From Bacteroidaceae bacterium (lineage in GTDB: Bacteria > Bacteroidota > Bacteroidia > Bacteroidales > Bacteroidaceae), in the NCBI GenBank assembly GCA_017447625.1, contig JAFSNB010000001.1:1-64000 (forward strand): 64,000 nt of DNA, in the 5' to 3' direction. A program made the position numbers and the translations under genes. The notes under the pieces are model-generated. The model saw only the letters and a program-made list of their open reading frames with translations, did not search any database and had not been told where the DNA came from. Of this stretch, positions 52,866-61,886 are shown one piece after another (position 1 is the stretch's first letter; every line of letters starts with the position of its first letter).

Positions 52866-54593
52866 ATTTTGATGTGTGTCATCAGTCTCATAGGCAGGAT
52901 TCTGCTTGAGATTGGGGTTCTGCTTCAGCTCCTCGCGGTTGTAAGGCCAGTAGAGGATGTCCTGTGTGGAGAGTTTAATGCGGATGGCGCTGGCGTTCTC
53001 CTGGAACTTGGGCAGGACTTTCCTGATCATGCGGCTGTTGTCGCCCTCACGTCTGGAGAGACGCACCAGGTCGAACCATCGCTTGCCCTCAAACATCAGT
53101 TCGCGCTGGCGCTCGTCAAGGACGAGGTCTTCCATAGCCAGGCGTGAGGTGGCATAGTCCTCGAACACCAGAGTGTCGCTCACGGCCACGCGCTTGTTGT
53201 TGGCACGCTTCCATACGGCGCTGACACAGGAGAAGGCATTGCGGTAGTGCTGTGCTTGCTCTTCGGTGAGGGTGGCGCCGGTCTCTACGTTGCCTGCCAG
53301 CTCCACTTCGGCTTCGGCACGCATCAGCATCACATCCGTCAGGCGATACACAATCCAGTTGGCGAATGCTCCTGAGCGTGTGCTGCTGGTTACTGTGGGT
53401 GCAGCTCCAGTGGTGGTGTTTGTGCGGAAGGAAACGCTCTGGTTCACGTACTTCGTTACATAAACCTTGTTGCTCACTTCCGTCATATTCTCCAGATAGC
53501 GGCAGTCGGTCTTACGGAAATAGGTGTTCTGGCCCGACGGTATCTCCTCAAAGAGGAAAGTAGGCACACCGATCTGTCCCGTTCTCGTACTGTTAGAACC
53601 ATAGAAGTTCGCAACAGCGGAGTTGGTTACAGTCTGGTTGTTTACAAAGTTCAGCTCAAAGATGGACTCGAAGCTGTTGCCCTCGCCGAAAATACTCGTG
53701 TAGGTGTTACCGGCATAGTTGCTGTTAACGGTGGATTCGGAGATAAGCGGATAGCGTCCGTACAGCTCCGTGGTGATTGTCGTGGGGTTCTCTTCGTACT
53801 CGCGCTCGTACTCTTTGATCTTGTGGTCAATGACCAGGTCGCAGTAGTCGATGCACTTCTGCCACTCGCCCTTCCACAGATAGAGGTCGGCAAGCAGAGA
53901 GTATGAAGCCCAGCGGGTGATGCGGCAGGTGTTCTCCACAGTCTTCTCGCCATAGCTGCGAACGGCGTCGTCCTTCACTCTCTCCACGTCCGCAATCAGG
54001 CTGTCAAGCACCTGGTCAAACGGGAGTGCAGCAACCTGAAACTCCTGACTGTCGTCGATGGACGGGGCTGTGACGTAAGGCACGTCGCGGAAAGAACGGA
54101 TGAGGTAGAAGTAGCACAACGCGCGCAGGGTTGTGGCCTCGGCTATGGTAGCCCTCATCTCGGATTCCGTGAAGTTCGGGTCTTTGGAGTTCACGAGCGG
54201 TGCGTAGTATATCACCGTGTTGCATCGGTTGATGCACTGGTAGAAGCTCTGCCAGTCGGTGTAAGTATTCGTTTCGAGGATATTCTCCTTGAAAACCTGC
54301 TGCAGGGCGTAGGGTGTACCTGAGCCTGTAGTCATATTGTCTGAGCGGACTTCGCCCCAAACCACCATGCGGTTGATGCAGTCGCTGCTCTCGAGTTGTG
54401 CGTAGCAGGAGTTCAGCACGCTGTTCACGTCCGCTTCCTCTGTCCAATAATTCTCGAGGACGATGTCGTTCTGCGGCTCGATAGAAAGGAAATCGTTACA
54501 GCCGGAGAGCATTGACAAGAGAATCGTGAGTTGCAATAACTTTACAACATTCACAATGTATCCTTTGTTCATATTTGTCTTCATAGTCATCAT
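52860..54593 (-). CDS. SusD/RagB-family outer-membrane lipoprotein (SusD1)
   Basis: A 577-aa surface lipoprotein paired with SusC1. Lipobox LSMLSGCNDFLSIEPQ near residue 32; SusD features are YWTEEADVNSVLNSCYAQL (about residues 49-67), EATTLRALCYFYLIRSFRDVPYV (about 150-172) and the C-terminal ERQRELMFEGKRWFDLVRLSRR, the family's most conserved stretch. Several start codons are possible (54593, 54590, 54584); the first lies 6 bases after the SusC1 stop. Confidence 0.95.
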   Translation of the reverse strand: MMTMKTNMNKGYIVNVVKLLQLTILLSMLSGCNDFLSIEPQNDIVLENYWTEEADVNSVLNSCYAQLESSDCINRMVVWGEVRSDNMTTGSGTPYALQQVFKENILETNTYTDWQSFYQCINRCNTVIYYAPLVNSKDPNFTESEMRATIAEATTLRALCYFYLIRSFRDVPYVTAPSIDDSQEFQVAALPFDQVLDSLIADVERVKDDAVRSYGEKTVENTCRITRWASYSLLADLYLWKGEWQKCIDYCDLVIDHKIKEYEREYEENPTTITTELYGRYPLISESTVNSNYAGNTYTSIFGEGNSFESIFELNFVNNQTVTNSAVANFYGSNSTRTGQIGVPTFLFEEIPSGQNTYFRKTDCRYLENMTEVSNKVYVTKYVNQSVSFRTNTTTGAAPTVTSSTRSGAFANWIVYRLTDVMLMRAEAEVELAGNVETGATLTEEQAQHYRNAFSCVSAVWKRANNKRVAVSDTLVFEDYATSRLAMEDLVLDERQRELMFEGKRWFDLVRLSRREGDNSRMIRKVLPKFQENASAIRIKLSTQDILYWPYNREELKQNPNLKQNPAYETDDTHQNL

Positions 54594-54599
54594 TGGATT

Positions 54600-57500
54600 T
54601 TAGAATTGGATTGTGACACCAACCGTTGCAGATCTCGGATTCGGAGTGCGGGCGTTATCCGACGTCACACCGTAGCTTCCGTAGCCCACCTCGGGGTCTG
54701 CGCCGGAGTAGCCGGTCAGACAGAACAGGTTGTTGGCGCTGACATAGAAGCTGAGCTGGGTTAGTCCGGCACGCTTGATAAGCTTGGGATCAAGAGAATA
54801 GCTGAGCTGCAAGTAGTTCAGACGCATGAACGAACCGCTCTCGATGAAACGGTCAGAACCGAGCCAGTTATAGCCTTCGCGGTACAGGGCACGCGGGATA
54901 GGCACATCGTCACCCTCCACACGCCAACGCCAGTTGACTGCGGCTGACTGGTTGTTGTTGTTGTACATATTCTCAGCCATCATACGGGCGCGGTTGATAA
55001 TCTTGTTGCCGAAGCGGAAGTTGAACTGAGAGTTCAGACTCCAACGGCCAAGCTGAAGCTTGAAGCCCCATCCGCCGGTGATCTTCGGCAGTGAACTGCC
55101 CAGATAAACGATATCCAATTCGTTGATGTTACCGTCGTGGTTGACATCCTCGTAGATGGCATCGCCGCCCTTGAACTCGTAGATATAGGTCTTGTCGTTA
55201 CTGTCGTAGCAGAACACCATCGGAATCGTGTAGCCGTTCTTGTCGGTGACCACGAGGCCGTTGGCATCGCGGGCCACAGGAGCATTAGGACCGCTAACGC
55301 CGGCCACTTCCTCGGGCGAGTACTTGCTGTACTGATAAACGCCCTTGTAGCGGAATCCGTAGATACTTCCGAATGCGTTGTTGAGCTGCACACGTGTGAG
55401 ATAAGAGCCGTTGCTCTTGTCAAAGTCGCTATTGAGCGATGCAAGCACGGTGGGATCCATCTTCGTGATCTCGTTCTTGTTGTTTGCAAACGACACATTG
55501 AAGCTGGCACGGAACTTGCCTTTTTTGATTACATCCTGTGCATTGATGTTGAACTCCCAACCGTTATTGACCATATCACCGACGTTCTGATAGCTGAGAG
55601 CGGTGAAACCGGACGATGTCGGGATGCGGCGGTTCAGCATCAGCAGGTCGCTGGTCTTCTGGCGGTAGATGTTGAAGTCGGCGGTGATCATGTTATCCCA
55701 CAGACCGAGGTCGAAACCGATGTTCCAGGTCTCCTTCTGTTCCCACTTCAGGCTGCTCAGACGGATATTGCTGGGAGCCACAGAGGTGCTGCCGTTGTAG
55801 GCAGCGGCATTGGAATACTTCGAGAAATAGAGGTATTCGCCGCCCGGCTGGTTACCTACGATACCCCAACCCGGACGCACGGACAACATACTGATCCATT
55901 TCACTTTCTTCATGAACGGCTCGTCGCTGACATTCCAGCGGAAAGACAATGCGGGGAAATTACCCCAGCGGCTGTCGTCACCGAACTTGGTTGAGCCGTC
56001 ACGACGGATGCTGAAGTCAGCTATGTACCTTCCTTTGAAGGCATAGTGTGCGGAGAAGGTGAGATAGACGCTGCGCCACTGACCGGAACTGGTGGTGAGA
56101 TCGCGGACGATACCCTCGGCCGATGTGCTCTGGATTGTACCGGGCAGACCGTACATGCTGCTGCCGCTGGCCTTCGACGAACCGTCGGTGAGCTGGAACT
56201 GTGCCATCGCCATGAACGAGTGGTCGCGGTTCTTAAACGCCGGTACGAAGGTGAGGCGGTGTGTGGTCGTGATGGCCATGCTCTTGTGGGCATTGGTAGT
56301 AGAGCGGTTGTTATTGGTGTCTGCCCATCCGGCCGTTACAAGGCTCGAGGGGTAGAAGCTGTCGTTGTACTTGTTGAAGATGTTGAACAGGATCTTGCCT
56401 TCGTACTTGAGCTGTGTCTTGTCAGCATCGATTCCAAGGAAGTTATAGTGCAACTGGAACTCCGGCTGAATCTGATAGGTGCTCTCGTCGTTGGATGCCT
56501 CCTTGGCCAGAGCCACGGGGTTCACGTATGTGAACTGGTCGCGCTTGAGCTCTGAAGAGCAGTTGTTCAGCATGTGGTAGTAGTCCTCGGTGTCGTTACC
56601 GTTGGTGTCCTGCTCATAGATTGAGAGGTTAGGCATCTTCTGATAGGCCAAAGCCAGGAGGTCATAAGATGTGTTGTTCACCCTATAGTCATAGCTCTTC
56701 TGGTTCTTCGTGTACGTCATATTGAAGTTGGTGACGATCTTGATGCGGTCACTCACGAAGTAATCCAGAGCCACACGTGTGGTGAAGCGGTCCAGACGCT
56801 GTTCGATGACAGTACCTGTCTGGTGGTCGTAACCGCCTGCGATGCGGAAGTTGGCTTTCTCGCCACCACCGGTGAGACTGACGTAGTGTTTCTGCAGCAC
56901 ACCGGTCTGACGGATAGCCTTACGCCAGTCGGTGTTATTGTTGTACATCTCGTACTCGCTCCAGGACTTGTCATAGCTGAACTCGCGGATATTCGATGCG
57001 GCATCGCTCAGGACGGGATTGAAATAAGCCTCCTTCATCAACATCGTGTATTGGTCACCATTCAGCAGGTTGATGCCCTGCGGCTGGTGTGTGAAGGTGG
57101 CACGGTAGGAGTACTGCACCTTGGTCGGTCCGCGGCTTCCGCGCTTGGTCTTGATTTCAATAACACCGTTAGCGCCCTGAGAACCGTAGATGGCAGTACC
57201 GGCAGCGTCTTTCAGCACGTTGATAACGGCGATGTCGTCGGGGTTGACGTTAAGGAGCTCTGCGAACTGGTCCTCGGTGGCGTTGGCATAGTCGAAGTTG
57301 CTGTTGTAGTCACTCTCGAAGATGTTGCCATCGACAACGATCAGCGGCTGTGTGTTTCCGTTGATGGAGCTCACACCGCGCAGACGCATACTTGTGCCGG
57401 AACCGAGGTTACCGGAGTTGCTCACGATATCCAGACCGGAGATACGGCCCTGAAGAGCCTCATCGACACTGGTGATACCTAAGCCCTCGAACTCCTTGGC

Positions 57501-57908
57501 ATCGATGCTCTGGTGGGCTGTTGAGAGCTCGCGTTCGGGAATCGCAAGTCCGTTGGAGTGCGACAGTTTCACGGCCTTGATCGTCACCTCCTTCATCATC
57601 TTGTCGTGAAGGGTGATCTTGTAGCTCGTTCCCTTGATGGGAATAATCTGTGTCTCATAACCCACATAGCTGAACTTCAGCTTGTGCTTCGGATCTACTA
57701 TGCGGAAGGAGAAGTTTCCGTTGATATCCGTCTGTGTGGCTGCAACAACACGGTTGCTGGCATCAATCTCCAGCACATTACAACCCATGACGGTCTCTAT
57801 CTCATCCTGCACAACACCGTGAATCATGGTGCCTGCAGTCTGGGCTAAACATTTGACAATTGACAACTGGCAACTGACAAGTAATAAGAAAGCAAATATC
57901 TTTTTCAT
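54600..57908 (-). CDS. SusC/RagA-family TonB-linked outer-membrane protein (SusC1)
   Basis: An 1102-aa TonB-dependent transporter. The signal peptide (MKKIFAFLLLVSCQLSIVKC...AQ) is partly encoded by a dispersed repeat word (see finding). A carboxypeptidase-regulatory-like domain follows (FSFRIVDPKHKLKFSYVGYET), then the plug with GNTQPLIVVDGNIFES and VLKDAAGTAIYGSQGANGVI, and the barrel with its typical end NPRSATVGVTIQF. It imports ligand presented by SusD1. It lies 51 bases downstream of the fasciclin gene FAS1-A. Confidence 0.95.
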   Translation of the reverse strand: MKKIFAFLLLVSCQLSIVKCLAQTAGTMIHGVVQDEIETVMGCNVLEIDASNRVVAATQTDINGNFSFRIVDPKHKLKFSYVGYETQIIPIKGTSYKITLHDKMMKEVTIKAVKLSHSNGLAIPERELSTAHQSIDAKEFEGLGITSVDEALQGRISGLDIVSNSGNLGSGTSMRLRGVSSINGNTQPLIVVDGNIFESDYNSNFDYANATEDQFAELLNVNPDDIAVINVLKDAAGTAIYGSQGANGVIEIKTKRGSRGPTKVQYSYRATFTHQPQGINLLNGDQYTMLMKEAYFNPVLSDAASNIREFSYDKSWSEYEMYNNNTDWRKAIRQTGVLQKHYVSLTGGGEKANFRIAGGYDHQTGTVIEQRLDRFTTRVALDYFVSDRIKIVTNFNMTYTKNQKSYDYRVNNTSYDLLALAYQKMPNLSIYEQDTNGNDTEDYYHMLNNCSSELKRDQFTYVNPVALAKEASNDESTYQIQPEFQLHYNFLGIDADKTQLKYEGKILFNIFNKYNDSFYPSSLVTAGWADTNNNRSTTNAHKSMAITTTHRLTFVPAFKNRDHSFMAMAQFQLTDGSSKASGSSMYGLPGTIQSTSAEGIVRDLTTSSGQWRSVYLTFSAHYAFKGRYIADFSIRRDGSTKFGDDSRWGNFPALSFRWNVSDEPFMKKVKWISMLSVRPGWGIVGNQPGGEYLYFSKYSNAAAYNGSTSVAPSNIRLSSLKWEQKETWNIGFDLGLWDNMITADFNIYRQKTSDLLMLNRRIPTSSGFTALSYQNVGDMVNNGWEFNINAQDVIKKGKFRASFNVSFANNKNEITKMDPTVLASLNSDFDKSNGSYLTRVQLNNAFGSIYGFRYKGVYQYSKYSPEEVAGVSGPNAPVARDANGLVVTDKNGYTIPMVFCYDSNDKTYIYEFKGGDAIYEDVNHDGNINELDIVYLGSSLPKITGGWGFKLQLGRWSLNSQFNFRFGNKIINRARMMAENMYNNNNQSAAVNWRWRVEGDDVPIPRALYREGYNWLGSDRFIESGSFMRLNYLQLSYSLDPKLIKRAGLTQLSFYVSANNLFCLTGYSGADPEVGYGSYGVTSDNARTPNPRSATVGVTIQF

Positions 57909-57920
57909 CTTAGCTTTGCA

Positions 57921-57958
57921 CTTTAATCTCTAAACTCTAATCTCTAAACTCTAAACTT
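57921..57958 (+). repeat. CTCTAAAC-type short tandem array
   Basis: Four to five copies of TCTCTAAACTCTAA-like words in the gap between FAS1-A and SusC1. Confidence 0.8.
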
Positions 57959-57959
57959 A

Positions 57960-60488
57960 TTACTTGTACATTAGCGCTCCGTCAATCAGATGCACAACGG
58001 CAAATGAAGACGTGTAGATGTTACCTGCAATTGTTGCGTCACCAGTGTCAAACTGATACTCACGGCCCATCAGGTTGTAGAGGCCCGCGGTCTTCTTAAC
58101 ATGACAGGTCTTGCCTGTGCCGTCGGTAATCTCGATTCCGTCGTTGCTCACGCGCGTGCGTAATTTATAATAGGAAAGGTTGCCGTCGGTAATCTTATAG
58201 GCCGAAGTCTCGAACTCACCTTCCACATTACCCTGACCGATGTAATAGGCGTTGTCCTGAATGTGGTATTTGATGAAGTTCTCAATCTCGTTCGTCAGGC
58301 TGTCACGCACATCCTCGTCCTGCTCATTCTCAACCATCTCCCATGTAGGCAGCTTGCCATCGGCCTGCAGCTTTGCTATCGAGTCGTTCGACGGGACGTA
58401 GATGGTGTAGCGGTAGGTGTTGAACAGCGAGATATTGGTGCTGGCCGTTGCGTGCTCGGTGGTTCCTATGACATGCTTCGTCTCCAAGAACTTCGAGCTC
58501 TGCAGCAGATCGTGGAAAGCGCTGAACTCCTCGTGCTCACCCAGGATGTCAAATACTGACTTGCGGGCAGTCATTATCGGAGCGTCGTTCAGGATATAGG
58601 TCTTTCCGTTACCTTCAACAGACTCGTCGTAAATCTCAGATACAGCCAGCTGAGTGCCGTTCTCCAGCTGCAGGCCGCCCTGTACCGTCATGCCGTTCTT
58701 ACCCTGAGAGGCGTTGGCGACCTTAACCATGCTACCGCCCTTGGTCTGGTAGAAGGTGTTGCCATCCTCCACGTTACCGATAACGATATGCGTGTTCAGG
58801 ATGTCCTCCAGGCGGTTGGTTATCTGAGAGTACGAAGCCTCACCGATAGAGTCTGTCACCACCTGATTCTCAACATCGTAGTTCCAGATGCTGGCCTTCA
58901 CGCGTTCACTCTCCGTCAGAGCCGTAGCGTCATAGCGGAAGCGGAACAGCTGCGTGCTGGTCTTGCCGTAGGAGCAGGGGTCGATATATTCCAGCAGAGA
59001 CTTGTTGTTGGGGATAAACAGACTGTAGTAGGTGTTCTGGGAGTTCAGATAGACGTCGAAGCCCAGCTGCTCCACAGCCCAGTACAGGATATTCATCGAG
59101 GCATCCACCAGAGCGGGGAATGTCACAGAGATGTAAGCCACGGGGTTGAACACCTTATTCGTCAGATATACTGCTCCGTTGCAGGCGAGATACACTGAAT
59201 CCACGAAATCCTCGCTCAGACCCAGCTCGTCGTTGGCGTCGTTAAGCACAGTGTGGAACTTGCTCGGAACGGAGTTGACAAACGAGTTCAGCATATTCAC
59301 GTTAAGCATCTTGGAGACCACCTTGTCAGGCACATTCTCCCAAGAGCCGTAATAGTCCTTCAGCACCTTACCGGCGCCTTCCTCCCAGTAGCGGTTCAGG
59401 GCTGCATCGCTCGGCACGAGCATCACACCCATGTTCTCCTGCAGAGCCACATTCGTTGAGGTGCTGGTGGTCGTGCTGGAATAGAACTGATTCCAGCCCG
59501 GGTCGAACTTCAGCAGACCGTTCACCGGGCCCTCGTCGGGCGTCAGGTCCAGGATCTGCCCTCCCCTGCTGCGCTCAGAGAAATAGCGTTTCTCGAACAG
59601 AGAGTCGATAGAGGTGTTGTACAGGCGGTTGTACTCAATGGTTGCATCGTTACCTGCGTAATAAGGTGCGCAGTAGCGGTTCAGCAGCTTTGCCCAGCCC
59701 TGGGTGTTCGGTTTCTGGTTTATCAGCTCTGCCATATTGGGCAGCGGCGTAATCACCTCAGCCATCTTATGCACGAAACCATTTGAGCACTTGATATTGT
59801 CCTCGACAATCTCCACGCCGTTGACGTTGGCATCGCCTGGCTGACGGTTCGTCTTGTGGTTGAACAGGAAGTTGCAGTCCGCGTTGGTGATGTAGTTGCT
59901 CGTGAGGAAATCCTCGATGAAATGGATCATCGGGGGAGCCGTGATGTCGGTCATGCAAACGATGTCGCGACCGCTGTTGCGGTAATAAGCCCAATACTTG
60001 TTGTCGGGCATATCCGCCGGAGCGAAGTGCGGCACAGAGTCATACTCGCTCGTAGCTGTCAGACGGCGCATACAGTCGCCCTCGGTCGGGCCCTCAGAAC
60101 TGCTGAGATATGCAATCTGACAAGAGTTGTTAATCATACTCCCGAAAAGCAAAAGCTTTTTCTGCGCTTCCGTCAGGTCACTATACCTGCGTACGCCCCA
60201 CGGGTTGTTGTTGAAGAAACGCCCGAAGGCATCGTCGTCTGCCACGAACAATGTCTTGCTGCCGGTCTTTGCCAGTACTTCTGCGTAGTTGAGGTCGTCA
60301 ATCAGTTTCACCGTGTTGGTGTAATTGCCCTCCGCTTGCAGGTAGTCATAAATGCTTGAACCGAGCCATGACGGCGTCTCATTCGCCAAATCATAACCGT
60401 CGCAAGCCGACAGAGTCGCTCCTGCAATCACTACAGCACCCAGCCATTTCCTAACGTTGTGGAAACCAGATGGTTTGTTGTATTCCAT
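57960..60488 (-). CDS. Fasciclin-domain lipoprotein FAS1-A with about four repeats
   Basis: An 842-aa lipoprotein and the first gene of the 16-kb locus. ATG at 60488 (a TTG at 60497 is possible) with signal peptide and lipobox GATLSACDGYD. Fasciclin-like units are visible by their ..FVADDDAFGRF (about residue 80), VMLVPSDAALNRYW (about 355), YYSLFIPNNKSLLEYI (about 480) and YTIYVPSNDSIAKL (about 690) cores, each followed by a closing beta strand. The C-terminus (FAVVHLIDGALMYK) is the usual end of a fasciclin domain. It probably binds a ligand or surface at the cell exterior in support of the SusCD pairs. A full promoter lies upstream. Confidence 0.86.
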   Translation of the reverse strand: MEYNKPSGFHNVRKWLGAVVIAGATLSACDGYDLANETPSWLGSSIYDYLQAEGNYTNTVKLIDDLNYAEVLAKTGSKTLFVADDDAFGRFFNNNPWGVRRYSDLTEAQKKLLLFGSMINNSCQIAYLSSSEGPTEGDCMRRLTATSEYDSVPHFAPADMPDNKYWAYYRNSGRDIVCMTDITAPPMIHFIEDFLTSNYITNADCNFLFNHKTNRQPGDANVNGVEIVEDNIKCSNGFVHKMAEVITPLPNMAELINQKPNTQGWAKLLNRYCAPYYAGNDATIEYNRLYNTSIDSLFEKRYFSERSRGGQILDLTPDEGPVNGLLKFDPGWNQFYSSTTTSTSTNVALQENMGVMLVPSDAALNRYWEEGAGKVLKDYYGSWENVPDKVVSKMLNVNMLNSFVNSVPSKFHTVLNDANDELGLSEDFVDSVYLACNGAVYLTNKVFNPVAYISVTFPALVDASMNILYWAVEQLGFDVYLNSQNTYYSLFIPNNKSLLEYIDPCSYGKTSTQLFRFRYDATALTESERVKASIWNYDVENQVVTDSIGEASYSQITNRLEDILNTHIVIGNVEDGNTFYQTKGGSMVKVANASQGKNGMTVQGGLQLENGTQLAVSEIYDESVEGNGKTYILNDAPIMTARKSVFDILGEHEEFSAFHDLLQSSKFLETKHVIGTTEHATASTNISLFNTYRYTIYVPSNDSIAKLQADGKLPTWEMVENEQDEDVRDSLTNEIENFIKYHIQDNAYYIGQGNVEGEFETSAYKITDGNLSYYKLRTRVSNDGIEITDGTGKTCHVKKTAGLYNLMGREYQFDTGDATIAGNIYTSSFAVVHLIDGALMYK

Positions 60489-60557
60489 ACAGACCAATTA
60501 TATGAATTATTAATTATTTTAGATTAGTTATTGACGTTTTTTTGCAACATTCGGCCG

Positions 60558-60589
60558 CAAATATATAATATTTATATTATAGCCCCAAA
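60558..60589 (-). promoter_or_regulatory. Promoter of the fasciclin-SusCD locus
   Basis: On the minus strand TTTG (60589-60586), 20 bases, TATATTTG (60565-60558), about 70 bases upstream of the FAS1-A start. Confidence 0.78.
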
Positions 60590-60618
60590 ATTTTAATTAA
60601 AATATTAATGTAAACTGC

Positions 60619-60656
60619 AAAAAAAGTAAAAAGGCCGACCACACGGCCAGCCTTTT
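60619..60656 (-). terminator. Terminator of the 51-aa gene
   Basis: On the minus strand AAAAGGC...GGCCG-TGTGGT-CGGCC then TTTTTACTTTTTTT. It shields the fasciclin-SusCD promoter from upstream reading. Confidence 0.85.
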
Positions 60657-60666
60657 CTTCTTTACC

Positions 60667-60822
60667 CTACAGCTCCCACCTCTGCATACTCTCGATGAAA
60701 TCCACGCGCTTCAGGAGGCCGCGGTGGAACTTTGCCTTTATTATTCCGCGCTCAACGCGGCCTCCTTCGAGCTTCAGCAGAACACGAAGGAACGGCGTTA
60801 TGTCAATAGGAACTTTAGTCAT
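60667..60822 (-). CDS. Small hypothetical protein, 51 aa
   Basis: Reads MTKVPIDITPFLRVLLKLEG and continues to SMQRWEL at the C-terminus, with basic and hydrophobic residues in the middle. ATG at 60822, stop TAG at 60667-60669, followed by a good terminator, which supports a real transcript. Element E6 lies just upstream and the smalltalk gene further upstream on the same strand. I do not recognise the family. Confidence 0.5.
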   Translation of the reverse strand: MTKVPIDITPFLRVLLKLEGGRVERGIIKAKFHRGLLKRVDFIESMQRWEL

Positions 60823-61127
60823 AATAGCCCCCCGTAACCCCCCGGCGGGGGGTGTTGGGGTTTAGTGTTTAATGGTTAATTGTAAAATGTTAAAGGTTAA
60901 AATGTTGTGGCTGGCGCGATTCGTTATTATTTTAGGGTCGGCCTATCGGCCTCAAAATTGTAAGAAAATCAAATCAGAAAATTATAAGGCCTACGGCCCG
61001 AAATACCAATATATGCCAATTTTGGAGCGAAGCGACTGAAATTTTCTAAATCAATTTTTCTATAATTTTAAGCGAAGCGCCCCCAAATGTCAATACTTCC
61101 CCCCCCATCGGGGGGATTGAAGGGGGC
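60823..61127. other. 305-base gap with repeat elements E6 and E7
   Basis: E6 (60826-60862) is a G-rich palindrome in inverted orientation relative to E2 (GTAACCCCCCGGCGGGGGGT then GTTGGGG). E7 (61099-61129) is CCCATCGGGGGGATTGAAGG then GGGCCT and overlaps the smalltalk stop codon. Between them are AT-rich stretches with palindromic words (GGTCGGCCTATCGGCC, GGCCTACGGCC, GGAGCGAAGCGAC) and the words AGAAAATTATAAGG and TCTATAATTTTAAG, which are roughly complementary. No gene seen. Confidence 0.6.
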
Positions 61128-61223
61128 CTATCTCAAGCAGGACGTGGTGCCGAGGGCGGTCAGGGCAGCGGTGAGGATGCTCACCAGCACCTGAATAATA
61201 GTTTTCCAAGTTTCTTTTTTCAC
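61128..61223 (-). CDS. Smalltalk protein, 31 aa
   Basis: The minus-strand frame from the GTG at 61223 reads MKKETWKTIIQVLVSILTAA and continues LTALGTTSCLR, then TAG. This matches the Bacteroidales family annotated as smalltalk proteins: about 30 residues, a short positive N-terminus, a hydrophobic helix and a terminal TSC. The hydrophobic stretch followed by a Cys looks like a small lipoprotein or membrane peptide. The stop codon is the first base triplet before the GGCCCCC end of element E7. Function unknown. Confidence 0.78.
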   Translation of the reverse strand: MKKETWKTIIQVLVSILTAALTALGTTSCLR

Positions 61224-61567
61224 TTTCGTAAATTCTTAATTGTTAATGCATAATTCATAATTGGCTGGCGCGATGCTTTGGATTTTTAACATGTAATTAC
61301 CATAAATTTGTCCATATAATTATTCATTAATAATAAATTAATGGGTTAATTAGTGGCAATTAATGTTGAGAATTATTCGTGTGATTTGTCAGATTCGTGT
61401 TCACGTATTAACCCGTGTAATCCGTTGTTTTTTTATTGATAGCAGCGAACCCAATTATGAATTCTGAATTATGCATTATGCATTGATTCAAATCCGTTAA
61501 ATCCGTGCTATCCGTTGTTTTAAGAGTTTAAGATGTTTAAGTAGTTATGAGTTTTTTATGTTATTTT
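61224..61567. other. Gene-free stretch with dispersed repeat words
   Basis: Holds AT-rich words (AATGCATAATTCATAATT, AATTATGCATTATGCATTGA), a copy of GGCTGGCGCGAT also present near 60.91 kb, and two copies of the ATCCGTGTAATCCGTTGTTT word (about 61418 and 61494). The second, with the preceding TTATGCATTATGCATTGATT, is repeated directly at about 62200-62250 on the other side of the toxin-antitoxin pair. Confidence 0.7.
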
Positions 61568-61598
61568 TTTGTGGATTGGGTATTTATGCCTACTTTTG
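61568..61598 (+). promoter_or_regulatory. Promoter of the toxin-antitoxin pair
   Basis: TTTG (61568-61571), 19 bases, TACTTTTG (61591-61598), 27 bases before the antitoxin ATG. Confidence 0.78.
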
Positions 61599-61625
61599 CG
61601 CCCAGAAACAAAAGGATAATAGCAT

Positions 61626-61886
61626 ATGTCAACCGTACAGTTAGGAGCTTTGAATGCTGAGATATTGCGCAATCTGGGCATTGTGGCCGAGAATGAGGGC
61701 GCGCTCCAGCGTGTTGCCAAATACCTGCGCCGAGTAGCGCGCGAACTGGCCGCAGACCCTACCGAACTGACAAAAGATGAGTTCTTACGCCGTGTGGATG
61801 CGGGGCGCGAGCAGATCCGTCGCGGAGAGGGCGTCAAAATGCATTCAGATGAATCCCTCGAAGAATTCCTTAAACGCGTGGGCTGA
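61626..61886 (+). CDS. YefM/RelB-like antitoxin
   Basis: An 86-aa protein with an N-terminal helical part (ALNAEILRNLGIVAENEGALQRVAKYLRR) and an acidic C-terminal region (TKDEFLRRVDAGREQIRRGEG...DESLEEFLKRV) that would wrap around the toxin. It directly precedes and overlaps by one base (TGATG) a YoeB-type toxin gene, so the pair is a type II toxin-antitoxin module. Antitoxins of this type also repress their own promoter. Confidence 0.82.
   Translation: MSTVQLGALNAEILRNLGIVAENEGALQRVAKYLRRVARELAADPTELTKDEFLRRVDAGREQIRRGEGVKMHSDESLEEFLKRVG

Noticed and set aside
44227..60488. Classical polysaccharide utilisation locus with glycan-degrading enzymes
   Set aside because: No glycoside hydrolase, lyase, esterase or sulfatase motif is seen in any gene of the locus, and no SusR, hybrid two-component or ECF/anti-sigma regulator is present.
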